A stretch of DNA of 64,000 nucleotides from Zoroaster sp. YZ-2022 (Eukaryota > Echinodermata > Asteroidea > Forcipulatida > Zoroasteridae): assembly GCA_029582265.1 (NCBI GenBank), contig JAQQFT010000023.1:2567071-2631070 (forward strand). The letters run 5' to 3'. The notes beneath the pieces were generated by a model. That model was not told where the DNA came from. It worked only from the letters and a program-made list of their open reading frames with translations, and made no database searches. Both the position numbers and the translations under genes were made by a program. Positions 35,701-44,905 of the stretch are shown here, one piece after another. Position 1 is the first letter of the stretch. Each line of letters begins with the position of its first letter.

Positions 35701-37653
35701 GTTTCATCGTAAAATAGCAAAATTGAAATTTTTTTCTTCATAGATGTGTTCATCACATCTCTAGCTATAATCTATTAGCGCCCCAATTAATCGATCCACT
35801 AATTAGCCCAGCCTAATTAATTAAAATTGCATACAATTATTCAATCGGAATATTATGTGCAATGTACAAACGGGATGCCTGTCTTTGATGGAAAGTGTTC
35901 CATCGTAAATACGACGTTTAGAAGGGCGACGGGCGACGTTTAGAATGGCAGATATGAATTCCATACGCCAAACCTACGTGATCAACACGTTGGGGCGCTA
36001 TAAACAGCGCTGATGACCTGAGACTGCGCGCTGTAGGCCTATGGGATGGGGTGGGGATGGGAGTGGCGAATCAGGAGGGTGGAGAGGCTTGGGGCCGAAA
36101 CCCCAGACCATACCTGTTTTCCTTCCTCCGTGGTCTTAGGTTCGAATTAATTTCACGTTAATACGGTTACGTGGATCGCAGGGGCAAAGGGGTAAGTGGT
36201 CCTCGATCCTGTGTTTGTTAATTTGTGCCTTCCTTTAACCATGTGCCTCTACCTCCCTTTGAGACTATGAATCTATGCCTTGATGTCCAGCAAGGAGTGC
36301 TGTATTATAGAAAATGGTATTTGGAAGGAGATCGATAAACAAAATTAAGAATGCTCCAAACACGGAGCTGTTCAAAGTTCATTCATCGCACTATCGGGAC
36401 TTGGGGCACTATCGGGATTTTTCGTGTGGGGCGAGGCACCTGGGGACCGGAAATTTTTGGGGAACCGGAAATTTTGAGCATCGTCTCCCGTAGCTACGCC
36501 GCTGCCACTGGAGGGCTACGATATGCAGAGAATCTCTATATAGAGATTATATTAGCGCAGTGTTATTTTTTCCAGGAAGGGTACGAACGTGAGCAATTTT
36601 GAAAACAATTATTTTAAAAAGTTAAAAGACAACAAGTTTTAAAGATGGAAATTTCATCGAATTGCCCACGTTCGTCCTGGAAAAAAAATGACGCTTGCGC
36701 GAACAGCAGAGACCTGATCTAAGTTTGGTGACCCTCGAAGCGGGACATCTCTTTGGGCTACTCTTGCGCATGGGCGGTCTATAGGCCGCGCCAGTGGTTC
36801 ACGCACCTGATGACAGTATGATTTCTGGATATGACTGTTATATTCTAATTTTCAACGGTACTTTTTAGGCAAACTCGATCACTACTAACGGCCAAGAAGC
36901 TCTTCATTTCATTTTGGGAACATAAGTTCTTTTAGAAATATTATCCCCATCGACAACAAATATATATTGCATATAAATTAAAGGATGGTAAAGGAGAAAA
37001 CAGTGCCTTGTGCCACTTGCCTTTTTATATATATATATGTTCCAGATATTCAATTGATTAGCGTTAGCGTTTGTCAAAAGCTATAAGTATAATTAATACA
37101 ATATTTCATCCGAGGGATTAAAACAGGCAAGTCTCATTTTAGATTTTAGATTGATTGATTGATTGATTTTTAAAGTTGTGGGTTTAACCGTGACCACGGT
37201 TTGACCATAATGCTTAATTTGTGTTTTTAAAACGATGAAATTATCTGCATTACCCCTTTTTAAAAAAAAAAAAATGCATAAGAGACTAAATATGGTCGTC
37301 GCACCTGGGGATCAGAAATTAGCTGAGAATTCCTCCATTTGCGTAGTTTTCGGGGATCAATTCAGGTTCTTAATTTACAAAACAAAGTTCTGTTTATAAT
37401 TTAACAGATTTCTTAAAGATTTTCCATAATTTTGCTGTAAAACATTTAAAAAATCCATTTTCTGGCCGACCACCTTTCTCCTCCATTGACTTGGTGCAAA
37501 CATAGGGGGCGTTTTCGAAAGCACTGGCTTCGGTTTCGTCTCCAGGTTGTCATCATTGAAAAACCACACGAACGGAGCCAAGACAGAGACGAAGCAGATG
37601 TTTCTGAGTGTTTGTTGACAACGTTTTTCCAAAATCCAACTCCCATAATTCAT
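23629..37653 (-). CDS. four-exon gene model, unrecognised small membrane-type protein
   Basis: CDS pieces are 37653-37474, 30886-30812, 24822-24762 and 23738-23629; they splice in phase to about 141 codons ending in TAA. Residues 19-32 (ICFVSVLAPFVWFF) form one probable membrane segment. The rest is polar and charged, including QQKKIANMLIL and SIWWGSTHEKIPEALVKR. Each internal exon has an AG acceptor and a GT donor (GAG|GTAAGA, AGC|GTGAGT). The introns are about 6.6, 6.0 and 1.0 kb and hold LINE, MITE and inverted-repeat sequence. I do not recognise the family. The first exon is the least certain part, because its donor (AAAG|GTGGTC) is weak and needs the second of two adjacent acceptors at exon 2. 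The size and single hydrophobic segment would suit a small organelle or membrane assembly protein, but that is a guess. Confidence 0.5.
23739..24414. other. part of intron 3, nothing else recognised
   Basis: AT-rich sequence without a further open exon or structured repeat. Confidence 0.4.
24415..24490 (-). repeat. tRNA-like SINE head fragment
   Basis: On the minus strand GTTAGAATGCCATTCTTTGA is followed by a good box B context (GTGAGTTCAAATCCCAGTG). Box A is poor and there is no acceptor pairing, so it is read as a decayed tRNA-derived repeat inside intron 3 rather than a tRNA gene. Confidence 0.45.
24762..24822 (-). CDS. exon 3 of the minus-strand gene (20 codons)
   Basis: Acceptor ACTTATAG|GAAAGG and donor GTCAAGC|GTGAGT bound a 61-base exon. 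The frame that follows exon 2 in phase 0 is open throughout (ERKSIWWGSTHEKIPEAL) and leaves one base, C, to be completed by GC at the start of exon 4. Confidence 0.6.
25066..26575 (+). repeat. left arm of large inverted repeat, with five 225 bp tandem units
   Basis: The outer part (25066-25600) is unique to the family. The inner part is a tandem array whose landmark GTTTACAGCTGCAGAACG recurs at about 25624, 25870, 26095, 26308 and 26532. Each unit also carries ACTCGTGGGAGGGG, ACCATGGACAAGTTT and ATATCCTCAACTGCC. The whole reappears in reverse complement at 31710-32865. No transposase was recognised, and the termini are not obvious. It lies in intron 2 of the minus-strand gene. Confidence 0.8.
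26640..26905 (-). mobile_element. LINE 3' ORF remnant
   Basis: Conceptual translation of the minus strand, with shifts, gives the C-terminal signature of non-LTR retrotransposon polyproteins. It has an APAYITDMI start, an LRSSS block, then a decayed GDRAFSV-P-WN-LP-type block (TEHSPSMAQKSETSFRF) and a final LKSHLKL. It is pseudogenic and 5' truncated. Its clade cannot be told from this piece. Confidence 0.5.
26906..27774. other. intron 2 DNA, nothing recognised
   Basis: No supported feature was seen. Confidence 0.35.
27775..27900 (+). mobile_element. possible second LINE remnant
   Basis: One frame reads EEVEKESIEHLLLLTPKH then LAFRREF, which resembles the E-x-IEHLLxxCP region near the C-terminus of LINE polyproteins. 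The cysteines are not convincing and the frame is broken on both sides. Confidence 0.3.
28455..28810 (+). mobile_element. ACTAGTCA-rich short element, copy 2
   Basis: It starts CACTGTAAAAATAATTGG and contains the same TAGTCCAGC, ACTAGTGGATT and AATTAGTCA blocks as copy 1 at 23298, in the opposite orientation. The right end is near GTGTTTGCAGT, a loose inverted match to the start (ACTGTAAA against ACTGCAAA). It is non-coding and about 350 bp. Confidence 0.6.
29038..29250 (+). mobile_element. TTAA-type MITE copy, diverged ends
   Basis: It begins AAAAGGGTCAGTATCGTC and shows GGCATGGAATCGATGCCCTA, ACAGTGGCTGCAAATTACT and CTTATCATGTGG. It ends in GATGATACTGCACCTTGAA, complementary to the start. 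The TTAA is no longer present at either side. Confidence 0.6.
29251..30811. other. intron 2 DNA, nothing recognised
   Basis: AT-rich. The short open frames at 29775, 30171 and 30370 have no motif support. Confidence 0.4.
30812..30888 (-). CDS. exon 2 of the minus-strand gene (25 codons)
   Basis: The acceptor is ATTTTACAGAG, with two usable AGs, so the exon begins at 30888 or 30886. The donor is GAGGAG|GTAAGA. Only one frame is open: it reads ELSVYRYHLWQQKK and ends in three glutamates, with full codons at the donor. This exon lies between the two arms of the large inverted repeat (25066-26575 and 31710-32865). Confidence 0.6.
30889..31709. other. intron 1 DNA, AT-rich with TATTTG repeats
   Basis: At about 31440-31525 the words TTTATTTATTTATAT and TATTACTATTTGTATT form a simple repeat. 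Nothing else was seen. Confidence 0.4.
31710..32865 (-). repeat. right arm of large inverted repeat
   Basis: Reverse complement of 25066-26200 with small differences: the landmark GTTCTGCAGCTGTAAAC occurs at about 31802 and 32028, with a variant (GTTCCGCAACTGTAAAC) at 32281. The inner end stops within a unit, so this arm has about two fewer tandem units than the left arm. The outer 33 kb side keeps the TTCTGCAGAGTTCCGCGTGT block. It lies in intron 1 of the minus-strand gene. Confidence 0.8.
33200..35330 (-). mobile_element. 5'-truncated LINE (Jockey-superfamily-like reverse transcriptase)
   Basis: Read from 35330 to 33200 with several frameshifts. The linker before RT has KLWAGMREILPNQK. RT motifs follow in order: PQAWKKAKVIPIFKAG and NNYRPISILPLVSKIIEK (about 34690-34810), motif A FIDLQKAFDTVNHDIL (about 34495-34550), and motif C YADDTLIYYG at about 34245-34270. 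The thumb follows, including KHLGILMDNKLNFSEHV and NAMVLPHIDYC. The C-terminal tail has RLNPIQLWRSTNN and NSYSSFRRLLKEGK near 33460. The endonuclease domain is absent. The longest intact piece is 153 codons, so it is dead. The order and motifs fit the CR1/Jockey group; the exact clade is not resolved. It lies in intron 1 of the minus-strand gene, on the same strand. Confidence 0.85.
35490..35911 (+). repeat. two and a bit tandem copies of a 195 bp unit
   Basis: TTTGACGAGAAGTGTTCCAT starts copies at about 35491 and 35687, and a partial third (GATGGAAAGTGTTCCATCG) starts near 35886. Each full unit also carries TCTAGCTATAATCTATTAGC and TAATCGATCCA. It is non-coding. Confidence 0.8.
35912..36552. 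other. GC-richer intron/intergenic DNA, nothing recognised
   Basis: A G-rich stretch lies at 36045-36100. A frame from 36351 (83 codons) has no motif. Confidence 0.35.
36553..36705. mobile_element. short inverted-repeat element, about 150 bp
   Basis: The left arm reads GCGCAGTGTTATTTTTTCCAGG ... ACGAACGTGAGCAATT. The right arm, on the minus strand, reads GCGCAAGCGTCATTTTTTTTCC ... ACGAACGTGGGCAATT. The arms are about 45 bp with small indels and the AT-rich loop is about 55 bp. It looks like a MITE. A target duplication was not identified. Confidence 0.6.
36706..37373. other. intron 1 DNA near exon 1, nothing recognised
   Basis: It contains (TA)n at about 37028-37040 and a GATT tandem run at 37150-37165 only. 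Confidence 0.35.
37474..37653 (-). CDS. exon 1 of the minus-strand gene (60 codons)
   Basis: ATG at 37653-37651 in a GCGCAATGA context, within a moderately CpG-rich stretch that could hold the promoter (about 37650-37900). It encodes the hydrophobic segment and a proline/lysine-rich linker (ETKPKPVLSKTPPMFAPSQW). The frame stays open past the proposed donor to 37375, so the exon could end elsewhere. An overlapping second frame from 37646 is also open for 66 codons. Confidence 0.4.
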
Positions 37654-38580
37654 TGCGCGCTCAATTCCGAGAGATCAGCTGGGTCACAATGCAACACATT
37701 GTACTCAGACTTAGGGGCTACATATCCCACGTGCACAAAGTTTTGTTTTCGTAAACTCGTTAGTTGGCGCGCCAAAACACCTGAGCAGTGACAAGAGAGT
37801 TTTTTTTTGTTCCACTGTCCGATCTTTGCATTGCAGTTGTTTACGTATCGATCTGCATGCACTTTCTGAGTTCGCAAGTGTCTATTTCAATGCACGCCAG
37901 TCAACATAGTCGAAAGTGTCATGATGATCATGGAGGAAGGAAATTAAAGTATGATCATGGCCGCTGAATCAGCTATATAGCTGCATGAGGATGACACGAC
38001 TTCACTTGATGGTATGTCGTTGTTTTTAATCTAACTTCCATTTATTTCACGGCTCATACTCTTTAGCGCCAAGGTATGTGGCACAGACCTGCTGCTGGCT
38101 GCTACTTTATTATGACACAATGTTGCAATTTTACTTTCAGCAATGAATGGTTCGGTTGGTATTACTCATTTATAGACCGTCCACATTCATTGTTTACTGA
38201 CAAAGGGATCTTAGACCAACACGGTCATTATACATGCCCAGTGGCAACTATAATAGATCCTTTTTTTTCTGAAGGGGAGGATTTTTTTTAGAAGGAATCA
38301 AGTCCGAAACCATCATAAAAGTGTATTTTAAAGTTAGTTTTCGCTTTCTGTACCCCCAAATATCGATGTAATCCTTTTTTAACTGGTTAGTGGTTGTAAA
38401 AAAAAATTCCAAAAACCTTAAAAAGTGGTGGTCGGATACGACATTCTTTCCTGGTCGAAACCAGAAGTTTAAGTGAAAAAATATTCTGAAGCACTGTTCC
38501 GTACGTTTGTACAGGCCATTTCGCAAGTTAACACAGCCATTTCCCACACAGGCCTCATCATTTGTGCACACATACAGCAC
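37654..38580. promoter_or_regulatory. possible promoter region of the minus-strand gene
   Basis: The first 250 bp upstream of the proposed ATG are richer in GC and CpG than the surroundings (GGCGCGCC at about 37765, CGTATCGATC at about 37843). No TATA box at a convincing distance was seen. The rest is AT-rich and unremarkable. Confidence 0.3.
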
Positions 38581-39380
38581 GAGGCAGTAGTCCTAAGTGG
38601 AGTCGCACGCTGAACTGAACTCCATGTGTACATGTAGCCATAAGTAGTCTATTGTCAAGTTGCACACAGCACCACGGGATGCGAGTTTTGTCGTGAAACC
38701 ATATTTGCAGTGTTTAGACTAACTTATACTTCACAAATACTTTTACATTGACATGAAGGTAAATATTATTTAATGTCATAAAGTTGTGATTTAATGAAAT
38801 GATGTCATAATATATCAAATTACATCAAATAGAGGTTAAAAAATCATCTCATGAACCACACCAGATAAATTAATAATCTTGGCATCATCGTAGTGACCTC
38901 GAATTATGTCGTACACAGACATGACTCAATTTTGACTTTTTTTCCAGTTGAAACCAGAAATTCAACAGAAAAGCATTCTTCAGCACTATAGTCTGCAGCC
39001 AATGTGATAGGGAAGATGAATATTGATTTCTAGTGTCTAGTGACCAGTCATATCTCATCATTAACAATTGTTTGATGACGTCATGACAGATCAGAGCGCT
39101 CCTTAGCAGCAGTATTTAAAATGGAATATTTTCATATCTCAGAAATTATCAAACAGAATTTCATCACATTTAGGATGATGATAAAAGATATCCAATGTAT
39201 TACTTGTGTGAAGTATAAATTCAGTTATGTGACTGAACCGGAAGTTAATGTATTCAGTATAGCACATTATATGTCATTTTAATTATATATTATGAAAACT
39301 CATATCTCCTGAAGTAAGTCTTGTCTTTTAACAAATTTAGAACACTGTGAGTTTGTTTTCTACAAACTCAGTACCTCTAG
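38581..39380 (+). mobile_element. repeat body ending in a Helitron-like 3' terminus
   Basis: The right end has a stem-loop (GAGTTTGT at 39349-39356 paired with ACAAACTC at 39362-39369), then seven bases, then CTAG at 39377-39380 followed by T. A hairpin shortly before a CTRR end is the known 3' terminus of Helitrons and their relatives. The body (about 38700-39340) shares phrases with 52540-52700 (TCAAATAGAGGTT, ATCATCTCATGAACCAC). Where the element starts is not visible. Confidence 0.45.
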
Positions 39381-41005
39381 TTAGCTGTTTCCGACCTGGT
39401 GGTCGGAAGAGCTATTGTTTCGTCAAGATTTTTATTTTTAGCTGTTCCGACCCTGGTAGGTCGGAAGAGCTATTGTTTCTGTCAAGATTATTATTTTTTA
39501 GCTGTTCCGACCTGGTAGGTCGGAAGAGCTATTGTTTCTGTCAAGATTTTTATTTTTAGCTGTTCCGGACCTGGTAGGCATGGGCGTCAACAGGTGGGGG
39601 ACGGGGGGACATGTCTGCTTCACTTTTGAAAGTGGGGGATATCATATCGTTTGTCCCCCACTTTTCAGAACAATAATTTAAAAAATGGCAGGCATATGTT
39701 CGATTTTTGTATCAATTGCTGACTCAAATAGAATCAAACTCGATATTAGTGAAAACAGCAATTTTTCGACTCATTATCAAAATCATCAAAAATTAGAGGC
39801 AGACGAACCGTTGCCGCCGTGCATGCCTACCTAGGTAGACCCATAACGTTACTCACGGAGACAGAGGAGGTGGACGCTTAATATTCCTGTACCGTACAGT
39901 AGGAACATATTAGAAGCCAGCCGCGCAGGCATGTTTTCCAACGCTGCTCACTATGCACAAACGGCGTGCGGTGCAGAATGCCAGCGACACTTTTTTGAGA
40001 CATGCGCACTGAAAGCCAAAGATCGTATTGCGTGTGTATGTATTTTCGCCCCCAGTTCATAGCGTTATACGGGGCGAGCAGGCGATTCGACGTCGCTTGT
40101 TTCTAACGTTACTCACGCATCGTGTACGCGCAAAGTGCACTGGTGCAGTGCGGATTGCCAGCGACACATTTCTCATTTCTGACGCGTGTACGGGGTCGGA
40201 GGCTCCCCTAGCGCTGGGGTCGCTTTTTGTAGCATGATTAGTTTGAACAAATAGTATAAATTTCAATATTTTTTCTTCAAGAAATATACAATTATTTAAC
40301 AAAATATAGCACCATTTAGCACCTAAGCACCCTTAATTATGCAAACAATCTCTAAGGGCAAGGGGACACCCCCTCCCCTTAGATAACTCCCCAGGACACA
40401 GATCACTAATTGGGGCTCATGTCCCCCCCACTTTTCATAAGCTGTTGACGCCCATGCTGGTAGGTCGGAAGAGCTATTGTTTCTGTCAAGATTTTTTTAT
40501 TTTTTTTTTATTATTAGCTGTTCCGACCTGGTAGTCGGAAGAGCTATTGTTTCTGTCAAGATTTTTATTTTTAGCTGTTCCGACCTGGTGGTCGGAAGAG
40601 CTATTGTTTCGTCAAGATTTATATTTTTAGCTGTTCCGACCCTGGTAGGTCGGAAGAGCTATTGTTTCTGTCAAGATTTTTATTTTATTTTTTTTATTAT
40701 TAGCTGTTCCGACCTGGTAGTCGGAAGAGCTATTGTTTCTGTCAAGATTTTTTTAAATTAGCTGTTACGACCTGTTAGTCGGAACAGCTATTGTTTCTGT
40801 CAAGATTTTTATTTAAAACAATTATTATTAGCTGTTAGTCGGAACAGCTATTGTTTCTGTCAAGATTTTTATATTTTTTTATTAGCTGTTACGACCTGAT
40901 AGTCGGAACAGCTATTGTTTCTGTCAAGATTGTTTTTCTTTTTTAGCTGTTACGACCTGTTAGTCGGAACAGCTATTGTTTCTGTCAAGATTTTTTTCTT
41001 TTTTT
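39381..41005 (+). repeat. tandem array of hairpin units (AGCTGTTCCGACC)
   Basis: A unit of 55-70 bp reads AGCTGTTCCGACCTGGTAGG TCGGAAGAGCT, then ATTGTTTCTGTCAAGATTTT and a T/A-rich tail. The first 31 bases form a stem of 13 bp with a five-base loop. There are about four units before the inserted element at 39579-40456 and eight after it. Later units drift to GTTACGACCTGTTAGTCGGAACAGC, keeping the stem. One more unit starts at 45089. Tandem repeats near the 5' end are typical of non-autonomous Helentron-type elements. Confidence 0.85.
39579..40456. mobile_element. 878 bp non-autonomous DNA transposon with 8 bp TSD (hAT-like)
   Basis: The termini are CATGGGCGTCAACAG at 39579 and its exact reverse complement CTGTTGACGCCCATG ending at 40456. 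The flanks are CTGGTAGG at 39571-39578 and CTGGTAGG at 40457-40464, a perfect 8 bp target duplication inside a hairpin repeat unit. The subterminal parts are also inverted (GGGGGGACATG and its complement). Inside, a GC-richer stretch is locally duplicated (GCCAGCGACAC at about 39981 and 40159; AACGTTACTCACG at about 39846 and 40107). An 8 bp duplication is normal for hAT and a few other families. No transposase frame was recognised. Confidence 0.85.
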
Positions 41006-42128
41006 CTTATTCTTTATTTCCGACAAAACCCTATTGCCTTAACGTGTGAGAGGTCTTGGTGGCAAAAGTCCTTCTTAGAATATCAGAAAGAGTCAAATCA
41101 TATACCATATGGAAGCTTATGCCTTGACGTAGTTTCTAAATGTCATTAGACTAAAATTATTAATTAATTAGCTTAGTTATAGTCACGTGAATATTTAATT
41201 AGGCAATCTTGTTATCACCATAGCTCAAGAAGTATGCACCCGATCATCAAACTTTTTTCAGTTATACATTTGTGGGGTATTGTAGATGTGCCTTTGGCCT
41301 GCAATGTCTTGGTGACGTCATCATGACATCATTTATAGCGCATTTTGTATCTGTGTACAAAACACATGCACTGAAAAAGTTGATGTGACCAAGTCGCTTC
41401 CTTTATTCGGCAGTAATTCTCCATAATATCTTTGTACATAATACACAAACAGATATGACGTGGGACTTGTTTATGAGTCCAATTAATTACGATCTTTTGT
41501 ACGCAATAATACATAGATTCCATATACTGTAGTACATGCAGTACACACACGTTGTGTAGTCATTGCATTCCTAAATGAAATGAAAGCAGAGTGCGTCCGA
41601 TTCCTTTCAGTTTCATTTTGATAATTATAATGAGTCCATTACATTGGCGACGAGGATGAAAAGCGGTGAGTATCCTCTTTCATATGATAGCATACATTTC
41701 TAGCAAAAGGAAAATTGTAAAGAGGGCCTGGACATTTTCGTAACGTTAAGTCCCATTGTTTTACATGTAATGTACGTACATGTAAGTGCAGCAATATACA
41801 CATCGTTAGGTTAACCAGTAGCAATATGGCGGAACAACCACTAGCACCGTCGTAACTGAAACAAGGACTTTGAAAACTGAACCATTCACTCACTCCGACG
41901 ATCAGATATCAACCGGAAGGCTTGGGAAGATTGGTTATAGGAATTGAGCATGAATTCCGCTATTTTCGAATTACTCAACTGTATTTTTGTAATTTTTGTT
42001 TTCTCAAAAATCTTCCCTTCAGTTTGTGCACAAATTAACGTTAAGTAGTAAAGTACCTATTTATTTTGTATGCACGCATTGGGATAGTACTGACCATCAA
42101 TCCTATAAACAGAATTGGTGTAAAGATG
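41006..42128 (+). repeat. body of Helitron-like repeat, first copy
   Basis: The stretch 41020-41560 is repeated at about 45165-45620. Shared phrases include AGTCACGTGAATATTTAATT, ACCATAGCTCAAGAAGTAT and GACGTCATCATGACATCATTT. Its downstream part (41560-42128) shows nothing recognised. It is non-coding. Confidence 0.6.
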
Positions 42129-42250
42129 TTAAAGGGACAGTATCGTCACGATCACAGCAGACTTTCTACAAACAGGGCATGGAATCGCGCCCTGAACACA
42201 GTGACTAAAAATTACTGGCTCATTTATGCAGCAGCAACACGAATATGACC
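42129..42250 (+). mobile_element. TTAA-type MITE, left half
   Basis: TTAAAGGGACAGTATCGTCA at 42129, then GGGCATGGAATCG, GAACACAGTGACTAAAAATTAC and ATATGACCTTAT. The right half and right terminus are missing. Confidence 0.6.
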
Positions 42251-42930
42251 TTATTAAGAAACACAATAGTGCATCTTTTCACAAGGAACACATCCTATAC
42301 CTTGTTAAGATCGCTTACAAACTTATACGAAGTCACAACACAATGTAATTTGAAGGATAACTGTACAATGAGTTCACTACCCACGCAAACCATTTCTTAT
42401 AGCTCTGACATACACTTTGTCTTTCCTTTTAACACCAACCTTAACTTACAAAATTATGTATTTGTGTCTTTCCACACTAATGTACACAAGTGTGACATTT
42501 ATGAACATGGACATTGATAATAAAATGAAGTACTTTTTACTCTTAACTTTTTCTGTGTAACATTCCAAGTGCCTTGAGGATTGTGCTTTCAAAAATTAAG
42601 ACAACTTTCTAAGTAACTACAATTACAATATGTTTGTAACATGGACAGACATTTATTTAGAAATTGACTAAAAGTACTAATAGAAAAGATTTATTCACCC
42701 ACATGTTGTCCCTTTATAATGCTATTTCTAAGGATTGTTACCTGAATCAAGACAAACCCTCCTGGTATTAAACAAATAACAGGGTATCATCTTCAAATAT
42801 TATAGTTGTAACGTGGACAGACATTTGTCACAAATTGTCTGTCCATCGCTTACATACGGGGTATATTTCACATGCTAATTTCTTAAATACCCAGAAGATG
42901 TCTTAGTTTTGGCTCATAACAACCAAAAAG
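42251..42930. other. AT-rich DNA, nothing recognised
   Basis: No gene is supported. The words ACGTGGACAGACATTTGT occur near 42640 and 42810. Confidence 0.4.
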
Positions 42931-43758
42931 TACGGAAGCCCGCAAGGGACAGTGGTAAGAAAAAATTAATGGAGTAATCCGTAAGACGGATTAGTAATCC
43001 GCTCGCACGGATTAGTAATCCGCTCAAGACGATTAATAACCGCTCGCATCGATTAGGAATTCGCGGCGCACGGTTTAGTAATCCGTCAAGCACGGTTTAG
43101 TAATCCGCTCAAGACGGTTTAGTAACTGTCGCACGGTTTAGTAATCCGCTCGCGACGTTTAGCAATCCGCTCGCACGGTTTAGTAACCGTCAAGACGGTT
43201 TAGTAATCCGCTCGCATCGGATTAGTAATCCAACAAGGTCATCATCAGAACAACTACCCATTGACCTCCGCCATCTTGAATCAAATAACGACGGTGTAAC
43301 GCATGCGGTGGCGGATTGCTAAACCGCGCGCATGGATTGTTAAACCGCGAACGGATTACTAATCCGCGTAACAGATTCCTAATCTGTGCGAACGGATTAC
43401 TAAACCGCGCGTAACGGATTCCCTAATCCGCGCGAACGATTCCTAATCCGCACGAACGGATTACCAAACCGCGGTGAACGGATTGTTAAACCGCGAACGG
43501 ATTGTTAAACCGCGGCGAACAGATTCCTAATCCGCGGCGAACGGATTCCTAATCCGCGCGAACGGATTACTAAACCTTGCGAACGGATTGTTAAAGCGCA
43601 TAACGGATTCCTAACTCGGCGAACGGATTACTAATCCGCGGCGAACGGATTATTAATTCAGCGAACGGATTCCTCCAACCGCGGCGAACGATTACTAACC
43701 GCGCGCACGGATTACTCCATTGAATTTATTTCTACCACTGTCCCTTCCCGGCTTCGTA
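42931..43758. mobile_element. foldback element with inverted arrays of 21 bp palindromic repeats
   Basis: The outer ends are inverted: TACGGAAGCCCGCAAGGGAC then AGTGG at 42931, and on the minus strand TACGAAGCCGGGAAGGGACA then GTGG at 43758. Both continue into AATGGAGTAATCCG. Inside, about 42970-43235 is a tandem array of CGGATTAGTAATCCGCTCGC-type units. About 43310-43725 is an array of CGGATTACTAATCCGCGCGA-type units, which is the same repeat inverted. Each unit is itself a near palindrome about a central G or C. A unique spacer of about 75 bp separates them. AAAG flanks both sides (42927-42930 and 43759-43762), a possible 4 bp target duplication. Long inverted repeats made of tandem units are the signature of Foldback-type transposons. 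No transposase is encoded. Confidence 0.85.
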
Positions 43759-43762
43759 AAAG

Positions 43763-44203
43763 GGGTTAGGGATGTAAATGAAAAAGCATTTGAGCAATTA
43801 TTTCATTCTATTGTCACTTTCCTGTCAATTTTCAAACAACATGTCTGTCTATGTTACAAACATCATGTCTTAAAGATGATCCTGTAATTTCTTAAGTACC
43901 AATATTATTTTTCTTATTATTTGTTATGCACAATCATTAAATGCTAAGGAATGTTCAGGAATAGATTAGGACAAAATAGTTGCCTTTATTTGACCCTCCC
44001 ATGTCACACTCCAATAGTTATCATATGTATACCCATTAGTGTGGAAAGACCCACTTATTATTTATTTTGTAAGTTCTTTAAAACAGTTTTCTATATATTT
44101 AATGAAGAGTTGTACTTTTTACAGATTTTGTTTGTGTCTCACTCCAGCCCTGTAGTGGCTGTCTTCTATAGCCTGTGCATTACCAGTCAACAATTCTTAA
44201 TTT
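43763..44203. other. AT-rich DNA, nothing recognised
   Basis: An 85-codon frame at 43951 has no motif support. Confidence 0.35.
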
Positions 44204-44905
44204 GGTAGTTGACAAATCTATTAAGACCTGTCCACCATAAAACCTCATATAGCGCCCTCAAGTCACCGGTTTTAAAAAGTGACATAACCATTGTTCTTAG
44301 CGTTGCAATTGTATTGGGTCAAACTATACACCAAATTGTAAACTTAGTATGAAAAACTAAATTTCGCCATCGTGATGTCATCCGTTTCCATTTACAGTCT
44401 CATGAATATTTAATTAGCAAATCCATTTTGAACCATAACTCAAGAAGTATACACTGATACTTAAACTTTTGCAGTTATAGACTTGATGGGTACTGTGAAT
44501 GCGCTATGGTATCGCGGACCTCATAATGGTAGTTGACAAATCTATTAAGATCTGTCCACCATAAAACTCATATATAGCCTCAAGTCACCGGTTTTAAAAG
44601 TGACATAACCATTGTTCTTAGCGTTGCAAATTACAGTGTACAATGCAAAGGGCCGAAAATTAAACTTTATTGTATTGGGTCACACTATACACCAAATTGT
44701 AGATAATCAAAAAACTTAACTATGAAAAACTGAATTTCGTCATCGTGACGTCATCCGGTTGCCATTTACAGTCTCATGAATATTTAATTAGCAAATCTAT
44801 TTTGAACCATAACTCAAGAAGTATACACTCGATACTTAAACTTTTTGCAGTTATAGACTTGATGGGTACTGTGAATGTGCGCTGTGGTATCATGACCACA
44901 TAATG
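44204..44905 (+). repeat. tandem duplication of a 325-375 bp unit
   Basis: GGTAGTTGACAAATCTATTA starts copies at 44204 and 44528. Both copies hold CAAGTCACCGGTTTTAAAA, CTATACACCAAATTGTA, TCATGAATATTTAATTAGCA and ACTCAAGAAGTATACACT. The last two phrases also occur in the Helitron-like bodies at 41200 and 45340, so the unit is a variant of the same repeat family. Confidence 0.8.

Noticed and set aside
37486..37791. 101-codon plus-strand frame
   Set aside because: It is antisense to the better exon 1 candidate, and its openness follows from the higher GC content.
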